The notes under the pieces were generated by a model. The model was not told the DNA's origin. It made no database searches and saw only the letters and a program-made list of their open reading frames with translations. Made by a program: the position numbers and the translations under genes. 64,000 nt of DNA from Adlercreutzia shanghongiae (GTDB taxonomy: Bacteria; Actinomycetota; Coriobacteriia; Coriobacteriales; Eggerthellaceae): the NCBI RefSeq assembly GCF_035830635.1, contig NZ_JAYMFI010000001.1, forward strand, positions 310,001 to 374,000, given 5' to 3'. The stretch's first letter is position 1, and every line of letters begins with the position of its first letter. Of the stretch, positions 7,819-15,357 are shown one piece after another.

Positions 7819-8412
7819 CTACAGCAGCACTTCCACGAAGTCGTCGGCGAGCGCCGCGGGCTTCGGGTTAATGAGCGTGTTCGGCCCGGTTTGCTCCGAC
7901 GACGGCAGGATGGGCATGTCGCGCACGAGCTCGCCCACCATCTGGCCTTCGCCCTCGTGCTTGGCACGCAGCTCGTCCAGATCGCCGAACTCCAGGGCGC
8001 GCATATTGCACGCGTCGACGCACACCGGATTCAGGCCCGCATCGCGGAAGGGCTTGCACGAGTCGCACTTGCCGGCCAGCTTCTCGGCCTCCTTCACGAT
8101 GGGCACTTCGTAGGGGCAGTTGTTGGCGCAGCTCCCACAGCCGATGCACAGCTCGTCATCATGCTGCACAGTGCCGTCGGCATCCTTGTACATGGCGCCG
8201 GTGGGGCAGGCTTCCACACAAGCCGGGTTATCGCAGTGATTGCAGGTCTTGGAGTAGTGGTACATGGTGGCGTTGGGGAAGGTGCCCGTCTGATACGTTC
8301 CCACGTGGCGGTACAGTTCGCCGGCAGCAAGATCGTTGCGGTCTTTGCAGGCCGTCTGGCAGGCACGGCAGCCGCTGCAAGCACGCTCGTTGAAGTAGAA
8401 TCCCAGAGTCAT
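7819..8412 (-). CDS. 4Fe-4S electron-transfer subunit (DmsB-like)
   Basis: A 197-residue four-cluster ferredoxin. Four Cys groups are visible: CSGCRACQTAC, CNHCDNPACVEAC, CIGCGSCANNC and CDSC...CVDAC. They would wire the catalytic subunit to an electron donor. It has no signal peptide, so it should be co-exported with the Tat-bearing catalytic subunit, as for DmsAB. It starts 14 bases after the catalytic gene. No DmsC-like anchor follows; the next gene is TorD. It is closely similar to the subunit at 14780-15355. Confidence 0.95.
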   Translation of the reverse strand: MTLGFYFNERACSGCRACQTACKDRNDLAAGELYRHVGTYQTGTFPNATMYHYSKTCNHCDNPACVEACPTGAMYKDADGTVQHDDELCIGCGSCANNCPYEVPIVKEAEKLAGKCDSCKPFRDAGLNPVCVDACNMRALEFGDLDELRAKHEGEGQMVGELVRDMPILPSSEQTGPNTLINPKPAALADDFVEVLL

Positions 8413-8426
8413 GATCGTATCCTCTC

Positions 8427-11201
8427 TTAATCTTCGATGCCGGAGGGCAGCACAACCGGGCGCTCGACGTCAGCCAAGTAGTCCTGCTTAGGGCACCTCT
8501 CAATCTGGCACAGGCGCGTGTTGTAACCCTGCTGCGCACCGGCCGACGTGGTGGAATCGATAAGCAGGTTGGTACCGCCATTCACGGAGTTGCCCTCGTC
8601 GTCCATCTCGATCCACGAACCGTGCATGGTGTTCGCCACGCCCGGCATCATGGTTTCGACCACCGAGGCCTGACGGATGATGGAGCCGGCATCGTTGAAC
8701 ACGCGCACCCAGTCGCCAGTCTCGATGCCGCGCTCGGCAGCGTCGGCGGTGCTTATGAACACGGGGTTCGCGAAGGCCTCGCGCAGGTAGCTGTTCGAGT
8801 CGAAGGAGCTGTGAGAGCGACGCAGGTAATGGCCGTTGAACACCTGAATGGGATAGGCGCCCTTCTCCTTGGCGTCCCAGTTAGCAAAGGAATCCTCGTA
8901 GCCGTAGAGCGGGCGAAGGTAGTTGGCGTAGGGCTTCACCGGATCGTTTTCGTCCTGCCAACCGAGCTTCGGGAAGATATCGGCCTTGGCCTGGCAGTAC
9001 AACTCGATCTTGCCCGATGCGGAGCTGCGGGGTTTGGCCTCGGGATCGCGCACGAAGTCCTCGTAGGCAATGTAACCGAGGTTGTCGCCCACCTCGCGGC
9101 GCACCTGATAGATGCCCTTCTCGATCATCTCGTCGAGGGAGACCAAGCCCTCCTGCGGTTCCACATCGCGGATGCCGTGCTTGTCGATGTCCTCTTGGGT
9201 GATGGTCACCAGCGGCATCATCACGTCGTTGCCCTCAACGGCATCCCCCGTGCCAGGAGTCATCGAGGCGGCCTTGGCGCCGGCGTTCGTGCCCTCGTCG
9301 GGCTTAATCACCGTGGCGTTGATGAGACGGTACAAGTGCTGCTCCGCGCCGGTGTACGGGAAGTACGCATCAGAATCCAAACCGAGGCGCTTGCCCAGGT
9401 CGTATACGATCTCGCGGTCGGACTTACCTTCGAAGTAGGGGTTCACCACACCGAATTGCTGCCACAGCGCGATGTCGCGGTTTTGCTGGCCCAGATGGTA
9501 GTCGTCGCCGTTGGGATCTTCCCAGTTGGTCAGCACGGGAAGCACGATGTCGGAGTACTGGGCCGTGGGGTTGAACACCAGCGCCAGGTCAAGCACGAAA
9601 TCCACCTTGCGGAAGGCCTTGATGCCCTCATTGGTGTTGCAGCGCACCGTAAGCGGGTTGCCGAAATCGTTCACGATCATGCGGATGTCAATCTCGCGCT
9701 CCTCGGCCTGCTGGATGGCGGAGTTGCCGTTGCCGTAATCCACCACGCTGCCGAACCAGGTGTACTTGCCCGTGTTCACAGCCTGCCACACGTAGTTGTG
9801 CAGAATAACGTCGTCCACGGGGTTCGCCGGCGGCTCCACCGCCTTGCCCGCCGGATACGGATCGCCCAGCACCACCAAGTCGGGGCCATCGTTGCCCGCG
9901 AAGAAGTGGTACTGCGGAGCACCGGAATGACCGGGCTTGCCGTGATGGCCGCCCATGCAGCACACCGTTTCCTGAATCTGCAGCAGGTTCTCAGCGCCGT
10001 TGCAACGGGACGCGCCGTAGCCGTACAGCCAGGTAACGGCGTTGTTCTTTCCCATCACCTCGGCGAGCCAAGCGATATCGGCCGGCTCAGCGCCGCAGAT
10101 TTCAGCAGCCCACTCCGGCGTCTTCGGCGTACCGTCGTAGTCGCCCAGGATGTAGTCCTTAATATTCTCGCTGGTAGTAGCATCGGCGGGCATCATGGTA
10201 TCGTCGAAGCCCACAGTGCATCGTTTGAGGAAATCCCAGTCGACGATGTCGCCGCGCTCCTCGTCCAGACGCAGCATCTCGTAGGCCACGCCCAAGAGGA
10301 AGGCGGTGTCGGTGCCGGGGCGCACGGGAATCCACTTCGCCTCCAAGGTGGTGGCGGTCAGGTTGCACTCGGGTCCCACATAGACAAACTCAGCGCCGGC
10401 CTCCTTGGCGCGCCAGAAGTGGTACATGGGGCTGCCGCCCGAAGCCCAAGCAGGGTTGCCGCCCTGGAAGATGATATAGTCGGCGTTCAGCAGGTCGAGA
10501 CGGTCGTTGCTGCCGTATCCGCCGGGCTCGCCGTGGTTGAAGTACGTGCCCATGTTTCCGCTGTACATCAGGTACGTGCCGTAGGAGTCGCAGAACTCGA
10601 AGGTGGCGTAGCCGCCCATGGGGGCCAAAAGGAAGTTGCGCATGCACGTGCGGCCGAAGCTCATGTGAAGCACGCTACGCCCACCGTAGGTGTCGTAGAT
10701 ACGACGCATCTCCTCGGCGATGAGGTCGTAGGCCTCGTCCCAGCTGATACGCTCCCACTCGTCTGCGCCGCGCAGCTCGCCATTTACGTTGTCGCCGCCG
10801 CCAGGCATCCAGCTCTTGCGCTTCATGGGGTACTTCAGGCGTTCCGCCGACGCATGGGCGGCACGCTGGCTGCGGCCGCGCACGCAGCCACGCTGCTGGA
10901 ACATCTCGAGCGATTCCTCATGGGTGTCGTCGGTCTTGATGCGGGTGATAATGCCATCCACCACGTAAGCCTGCAGCAGGCACTTGCCACCGCAGGAAAG
11001 CCAGCACTGCACCGGCCTCCACGCCCCGGCCGCGTCTTTGGCCAGCTCGGCGTCGACGGTGTACTCATGGGCCTCGGTGTCACCCGTTTCGGCCATTTTC
11101 TGCTCGGGCGCGCAACCGGCAGCCAATGCCGCCGCGCCAGCCGAGGCCGCCGCCACGAACGAACGGCGCGTCAGCGTTCCCTTGCTTGCCATCTCCTCCA
11201 T
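8427..11201 (-). CDS. Tat-exported molybdopterin oxidoreductase, catalytic subunit (operon A)
   Basis: A 924-residue DMSO-reductase-family enzyme. The Tat signal is RRSFVAA (12-18), with GCAP at the end of the hydrophobic core. Cys66, Cys70, Cys74 and Cys106 form the N-terminal 4Fe-4S site. Family segments include LKYPMKRKSWMPGGG, WERISWDEAYDL, IPVRPGTDTAFLLGVAYEM and ADIVLPVLTNWED. ATG 11201 is chosen because AGGAGG lies six bases upstream and the Tat signal begins there; the reading frame stays open further upstream without meaning. It is the first gene of an operon with the 4Fe-4S and TorD genes and is divergent from a LysR gene at 11371. The substrate is unknown. Confidence 0.95.
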   Translation of the reverse strand: MEEMASKGTLTRRSFVAAASAGAAALAAGCAPEQKMAETGDTEAHEYTVDAELAKDAAGAWRPVQCWLSCGGKCLLQAYVVDGIITRIKTDDTHEESLEMFQQRGCVRGRSQRAAHASAERLKYPMKRKSWMPGGGDNVNGELRGADEWERISWDEAYDLIAEEMRRIYDTYGGRSVLHMSFGRTCMRNFLLAPMGGYATFEFCDSYGTYLMYSGNMGTYFNHGEPGGYGSNDRLDLLNADYIIFQGGNPAWASGGSPMYHFWRAKEAGAEFVYVGPECNLTATTLEAKWIPVRPGTDTAFLLGVAYEMLRLDEERGDIVDWDFLKRCTVGFDDTMMPADATTSENIKDYILGDYDGTPKTPEWAAEICGAEPADIAWLAEVMGKNNAVTWLYGYGASRCNGAENLLQIQETVCCMGGHHGKPGHSGAPQYHFFAGNDGPDLVVLGDPYPAGKAVEPPANPVDDVILHNYVWQAVNTGKYTWFGSVVDYGNGNSAIQQAEEREIDIRMIVNDFGNPLTVRCNTNEGIKAFRKVDFVLDLALVFNPTAQYSDIVLPVLTNWEDPNGDDYHLGQQNRDIALWQQFGVVNPYFEGKSDREIVYDLGKRLGLDSDAYFPYTGAEQHLYRLINATVIKPDEGTNAGAKAASMTPGTGDAVEGNDVMMPLVTITQEDIDKHGIRDVEPQEGLVSLDEMIEKGIYQVRREVGDNLGYIAYEDFVRDPEAKPRSSASGKIELYCQAKADIFPKLGWQDENDPVKPYANYLRPLYGYEDSFANWDAKEKGAYPIQVFNGHYLRRSHSSFDSNSYLREAFANPVFISTADAAERGIETGDWVRVFNDAGSIIRQASVVETMMPGVANTMHGSWIEMDDEGNSVNGGTNLLIDSTTSAGAQQGYNTRLCQIERCPKQDYLADVERPVVLPSGIED

Positions 11202-11307
11202 GGGTCCTCCTTCTCTCGTTACCACTGCTCTGCTTTTCGCAGCGGTTCTCTCTAGGGGCATTGTGCGGCCGCCGGAAGCAAACCAGAAGAGACTGAAAAG
11301 CGACTTT

Positions 11308-11330
11308 AGCGTTAGTTCTGGACTAACGCT
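11308..11330. promoter_or_regulatory. Perfect inverted repeat, likely LysR operator
   Basis: AGCGTTAGT (11308-11316) and ACTAACGCT (11322-11330) are perfect complements separated by five bases. They sit in the middle of the 169-base region between the divergent molybdoenzyme operon and the LysR gene. Position and symmetry fit an LTTR binding box (T-N11-A type). Confidence 0.6.
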
Positions 11331-11370
11331 CTCCCAAGTCCTATACTGCGGCCGAGGGGAAGGGGAGCCT

Positions 11371-12264
11371 ATGCTCGACAAGCGGGTCACAACATTTATT
11401 CAGGTGGTTGAAAGCGGTTCCATCGCCAAAGCCGCCCGCGTACTGTTTCTTTCCAAGGTATCGGTGAAGGCGCAGATGGACGGCTTGGAGGCCGAGGTAG
11501 GCGTGCAGCTCCTCGAGCGCACCACCCGCGGCGTCAAGCCCACGACGGCCGGCGAGATCTTCTTCGAAGGGGCCCGCAAGCTCGCCTATTTGGCAGACCG
11601 CACGCTGGCGAAAACCCGAGCAACCAGCGAGGGAGAGCGCCGCGTCGTGCGCGTGGGGACCTCGGTGCTACGTCCTTGCCGCCCCCTCCTCGACCTGTGG
11701 GACTCCCTCGGACCCGACAAGCCCGCCATCTCTTTGGAGATCATCCCCTTCGACGACGATACGACAAGCCTCAACGAGGTGGTCGACGATCTGGGGCGGC
11801 GCATCGACTGCTTCGTGGCCCCTTGCGACTCCGAGCGTTGGCGCGCCACAACGAATATCCTCCTGCTGGACGAGATGCCCTATTGCCTCGCCGTCCCTCG
11901 CTCCCATCCGCTCGCTACACGCGAGCTCATCAGCTGGGACGATCTGGATGGCGAGACCATCATGATGGTCCCTGGCGGCGACTCCCCCATCGTGAGCTCT
12001 CTGCGCAGCGAAATTAAAGAGATCCACCCCGGCATATCCATCGTGGGAAGCTCTACCCACTACGACATCACCACGTTCAACACCTGCGAGCAAGCCGGAT
12101 ACCTTCTGCCTGTCTATCACGTCTGGGCCGACGCGCACCCCTCCATGGCCACCGTACCAGTTGACTGGCCTTGGCGCATGCCCTACGGGCTGGTGTATTC
12201 CAAACACCCCAGCGAGGCCATGGCCGATTTCGCCAACGCCATAGCCCAAACCCGTCAAATTTAG
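11371..12264 (+). CDS. LysR-family regulator of operon A
   Basis: A 297-residue LTTR starting at ATG 11371 behind AGGGGAG. The winged helix covers residues about 1-60 (SIAKAARVLFLSKVSVKAQM, then LLERTTRGVKPTTAGEIFFE). The effector domain includes MPYCLAVPRSHPLATREL and GYLLPVYHVWAD. It reads away from the molybdoenzyme operon at 11201, with a perfect palindrome between them, so control of that operon is the obvious role. The signal may be the enzyme substrate (inference). Confidence 0.93.
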   Translation: MLDKRVTTFIQVVESGSIAKAARVLFLSKVSVKAQMDGLEAEVGVQLLERTTRGVKPTTAGEIFFEGARKLAYLADRTLAKTRATSEGERRVVRVGTSVLRPCRPLLDLWDSLGPDKPAISLEIIPFDDDTTSLNEVVDDLGRRIDCFVAPCDSERWRATTNILLLDEMPYCLAVPRSHPLATRELISWDDLDGETIMMVPGGDSPIVSSLRSEIKEIHPGISIVGSSTHYDITTFNTCEQAGYLLPVYHVWADAHPSMATVPVDWPWRMPYGLVYSKHPSEAMADFANAIAQTRQI

Positions 12265-12386
12265 GTCTTCCTTGGTGTCCTGCGGGACATGCACGCGCAA
12301 GCGAAAGACAAGGGGCATTTGACGGTTGAAGAGGACGATTCAGTACCCATATTTCAATTACATCCTGATTTGTGTGAGTTTTAACA

Positions 12387-12438
12387 TTTTTACGTCCTTA
12401 TTTTTGCGAATTTTCGCACTTTTACGTCCTTGTTTTTG
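12387..12438. repeat. Direct repeat pair upstream of ATPase 1
   Basis: TTTTACGTCCTTATTTTTG (from 12388) and TTTTACGTCCTTGTTTTTG (12420-12438) recur with a 32-base period and one mismatch. Between them is a small palindrome, GCGAATTTTCGC. The pair ends 36 bases before the ATPase ATG and overlaps the probable promoter. The AT-rich composition contrasts with the flanking genes. Confidence 0.8.
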
Positions 12439-12474
12439 TATACTTGTGTCGTGCACTGAGCAAGGGAGGTGTCT

Positions 12475-13776
12475 ATGGAGCGTTTTCTCATGCGCGATCT
12501 CGAAGCATGGCGAGAGAATCCCCGCAGGAAACCCCTTATCATCAACGGGGCACGCCAAGTCGGAAAGACCTGGCTCATCAAAGAATTCGGAAGGCGCCAT
12601 TACGAGAGCGTCGCCTACGTGAACATGGACAATAACTCGCCCATGCGTGAGCTGTTCGACGCGGGGTACGATATCGACACTCTTCTCGCCGGCCTCCAGC
12701 TGCAAACCGGCATCACCATAGACCCCGAATCAACGCTCATCGTGTTCGACGAGGTTCAAGAAAACCCCAAGGCGCTCACGGCGCTCAAGTACTTCGACGA
12801 GGATCCGCGCGGCTTCTCGATCATAGCCGCTGGCTCTCTGTTGGGAATCCTCCTCCAAAGCGGAACGGGTTTTCCCGTAGGGAAAGTGGAAACGCTCGAC
12901 CTCTACCCCCTCTCCTTTGAGGAATTCGCCTTGGCTTCGGAGGGAAAAGAGCTCCTCGCTTCAATGCAGAGCCCGAATCCGGCGCTCATTCAAATGTTTA
13001 AATCGCGGGCAATTGCGCTTCTGAAAACCTATTATTTCGTTGGGGGGATGCCAGAGGCAGTCAGCGTATTTCTTGAACATCAAGATTACGATGCCGCCCG
13101 CGCTGTTCAGAGGCGAATCCTCGCAGACTACGAGCGCGATTTTTCCAAGCACATCGCCCCGCGTGAAGCCGAGCGGGTGTTCGCGGTTTGGGACTCGATC
13201 GTCGCCCACCTGTCCCAGGAGAACAAGAAGTTCATCTTCGGTCGCCTTGCAAAGGGTGCTCGAGCAAAGGAATTCGAAAGCGCCCTCACGTGGCTCAGGC
13301 AGGCCGGCCTCATTTACCAAGTTCCTCGCGTGGCCAAACCGGGGGTACCCCTCAAGGCCTATCGCGATCCGGGCGCATTCAAAGTGTTCCTGCTGGATGT
13401 GGGCCTACTCGGCGCCATGAGCGAGCTGGACAGCAGGAGCGTCATCGAGGGCAACGCCCTGTTCGAGGAATTCAAAGGGGCTCTTACCGAGCAGTACGCG
13501 TGCCAAGAGCTTATAGCGAGCTGCAAGCTTACCCCCTACTATTGGTCTGCCGAGAACTCCCGCGGAGAGCTGGATTTCCTCACGCAGTCGGCAAGCGGCA
13601 TCTACGCCATCGAGGTGAAGGCCGAAGAGAACCTGCGCGCCAAGAGCCTGCGCAGCTTCAAGGAGAAGTACCCGGAGGTTAAGGCCCGACGCTTCTCCCT
13701 CTCCGACTACCGCGAGCAGGACTGGCTCACCAACGTCCCCCTCTACTTGATGGGGAACACGGGGCTTTGGCTGTGA
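12475..13776 (+). CDS. AAA ATPase with DUF4143 domain (ATPase 1)
   Basis: A 433-residue protein of the AAA_14/DUF4143 family. Walker A is GARQVGKT (25-32) and Walker B is LIVFDEVQ (FDE at 91-93); a sensor-like IIAAGSLLG follows. The C-terminal DUF4143 part contains GELDFLTQSASGIYAIEVKAE, with a D-x(n)-E-V-K pattern of a PD-(D/E)XK nuclease-like fold. ATG 12475 is preferred to GTG 12469, which overlaps the AAGGGAGG site. Such ATPases are numerous in gut bacteria and have no settled function. It lies between two molybdoenzyme operons and is preceded by direct repeats. Confidence 0.92.
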   Translation: MERFLMRDLEAWRENPRRKPLIINGARQVGKTWLIKEFGRRHYESVAYVNMDNNSPMRELFDAGYDIDTLLAGLQLQTGITIDPESTLIVFDEVQENPKALTALKYFDEDPRGFSIIAAGSLLGILLQSGTGFPVGKVETLDLYPLSFEEFALASEGKELLASMQSPNPALIQMFKSRAIALLKTYYFVGGMPEAVSVFLEHQDYDAARAVQRRILADYERDFSKHIAPREAERVFAVWDSIVAHLSQENKKFIFGRLAKGARAKEFESALTWLRQAGLIYQVPRVAKPGVPLKAYRDPGAFKVFLLDVGLLGAMSELDSRSVIEGNALFEEFKGALTEQYACQELIASCKLTPYYWSAENSRGELDFLTQSASGIYAIEVKAEENLRAKSLRSFKEKYPEVKARRFSLSDYREQDWLTNVPLYLMGNTGLWL

Positions 13777-13798
13777 TTCGCACGGGCAGCTATAGAAT

Positions 13799-13822
13799 AG
13801 GGGCGGCCCAAATGCCGCCCCT
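13799..13822 (-). terminator. GC-rich hairpin between ATPase 1 and torD
   Basis: AGGGGCGGC (13799-13807) pairs perfectly with GCCGCCCCT (13814-13822). It separates convergent genes and could end transcripts from both sides. It has no long T-run. On the minus strand it follows TACCCTCCCTCTT, as does the hairpin after the first torD gene. Confidence 0.5.
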
Positions 13823-13855
13823 AAGAGGGAGGGTACATTTTATTGCGCGCCAATC

Positions 13856-14719
13856 TTAGGCCTTGGCGGCCACCAGCTCGTGGTCCTCGATACCAAAGGG
13901 GCATACGCGGTTGAGAACGGTGATGGCTTCGGACACCTCGGCGAAGACGGCCGTCTCGGGGCTGCCGGGCATCGCACCGAGGCCGCCCGGGACAACCTCT
14001 CCGTTGGCCGCGATGGCCTCCTCGGCCCAGAAAGCGGACTCGGAGAGCAGCACGGCGTCGTTGCGGACAAAGGCAGCCAGGGCCTCGATCATCTGAGGGT
14101 AGAGCACTGCCGTCTTGGAACGGCGGGCGCAGCGGGCGAAGTCGTCCACCCAGCTGAGCATGTGGCCGCGAACGAAAGCCTCTTGGTCGCGCAAAGACGC
14201 TGCAAGCGCTTCTGTATGCCCAGCTCGCAGCTCGGTGAGCGCGCTTCCCGCCTCGTGGGCCATAAAACCGCACATTGTGGCGATGTGATCGTCGGGAACG
14301 CGCATGAGGCGCTTGAGCTCAAGCCCGCGCTCGCGGTAAAGCGCCCTCACGGCCAGGGTGTTCTCCTGAAAGAGCGCCGCATCATGGGTCAAGTAAGGCG
14401 ACTCGATGGGCTGGCAGGGCAGCTCGCCCGGGCCGATGAACAGGCGCGTGTACTCGTCGCGGGCCTGGTCGAGCAGCACCGACTGGTCGACGCACTCGCC
14501 CAAATCCTGCAGAAAGCGCCCGAGGCCCCGCATGGAGGGATCCTCGCCGGAGAACTCCTCCACCACATCCCGCGTCGTCTCCGAAAGCGCAAGTGCCAGC
14601 ATTGCCTCGTCCGGCGTGCCGCCGAAGAGCTTGTGGAACAGCGCGTAAAGGTACTCGCGGCACAATAGCAGTGCCTCCAAATCGATGGATTCGCGGCGAA
14701 GGTTCACGGCGTCGGTCAT
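13856..14719 (-). CDS. TorD/DmsD-family chaperone (operon B)
   Basis: A 287-residue TorD-like protein, longer than usual (about 200) because of an extended C-terminal region. The family core is LCREYLYALFHKLFGG, then LFIGPGELPCQPIESPYLTH and RVPDDHIATMCGFMAHE (P-x-D-H). ATG 14719 is chosen because GGAGGGAG lies about eight bases upstream; an upstream in-frame extension has no support. It follows the 4Fe-4S gene of operon B and should be the dedicated maturation chaperone of the enzyme at 15358-18252. Its last 70 residues (including VVPGGLGAMPGSPETAVFAE) have no recognised role. Confidence 0.9.
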   Translation of the reverse strand: MTDAVNLRRESIDLEALLLCREYLYALFHKLFGGTPDEAMLALALSETTRDVVEEFSGEDPSMRGLGRFLQDLGECVDQSVLLDQARDEYTRLFIGPGELPCQPIESPYLTHDAALFQENTLAVRALYRERGLELKRLMRVPDDHIATMCGFMAHEAGSALTELRAGHTEALAASLRDQEAFVRGHMLSWVDDFARCARRSKTAVLYPQMIEALAAFVRNDAVLLSESAFWAEEAIAANGEVVPGGLGAMPGSPETAVFAEVSEAITVLNRVCPFGIEDHELVAAKA

Positions 14720-14779
14720 GGTTGGCTCCCTCCTCTGATGTGGGGCGGGCGACAAGGCCCGCCCCGGATGTGCTTCTGG

Positions 14780-15355
14780 CTACAGGACGACCGGGTTGAA
14801 CGTTTCCAGCAGTGCTGCACGGCTCGCGCCGATGAGCAGGTTCGGGCTCGTGGTGGCCGCGGCCTCCGTGCAGGGCAGCTCGCTCACGGCATCGGGATGG
14901 GCGGCGCGCAGCTCGTCCATCTCGCCGAACTCGATGGCGCGCATGGGGCAGGCCTCCACACACACCGGCTCGTGCCCCGCCTCGCGCAGAGCACGGCAGG
15001 TGTCGCACTTCTGGACGATCTTGTCCTCCTCGATGAACTGCGGCGCACCGTAGGGGCAGCTGTTCACACAGGTCTGGCAGCCGATGCAGGCCTCGTCGTC
15101 GTGCTGCACGGTGCCGTCCTCGTCCTTGTACATGGCGCCGGTGGGACAGTTTGCCACACAGGCCGGGCTCTCGCAGTGGTTGCAGGAGATGTTCAGGTGG
15201 AACATGCCCACCTCGGGGTAGGTGCCGCACTCGAAGGTGTCCACCCGGCGCAGGCGCGGACCGGCAACCTGGATATCGCGGCGGTCCTTGCAGGCGACCT
15301 GGCAGGTCTTACAGCCGATGCAGCTGGCCAAATCAACATAGAATCCCAAGCTCAT
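14780..15355 (-). CDS. 4Fe-4S electron-transfer subunit (operon B)
   Basis: A 191-residue DmsB-like ferredoxin with four cysteine groups (CIGCKTCQVAC, CNHCESPACVANC, CIGCQTCVNSC, CDTC...CVEAC). It is separated by two bases from the catalytic gene, so translation is probably coupled. It lacks an export signal and would be carried out with the Tat-tagged partner. It is strongly similar to the operon A subunit, pointing to duplication of a whole respiratory module. Confidence 0.95.
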   Translation of the reverse strand: MSLGFYVDLASCIGCKTCQVACKDRRDIQVAGPRLRRVDTFECGTYPEVGMFHLNISCNHCESPACVANCPTGAMYKDEDGTVQHDDEACIGCQTCVNSCPYGAPQFIEEDKIVQKCDTCRALREAGHEPVCVEACPMRAIEFGEMDELRAAHPDAVSELPCTEAAATTSPNLLIGASRAALLETFNPVVL

Positions 15356-15357
15356 GA

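Noticed and set aside
8622..11255. An 877-codon open frame on the plus strand opposite the operon A molybdoenzyme
   Set aside because: It is the antisense of a well-supported gene in high-GC DNA, has low-complexity His/Val/Gly/Ala composition, and has no family motifs.
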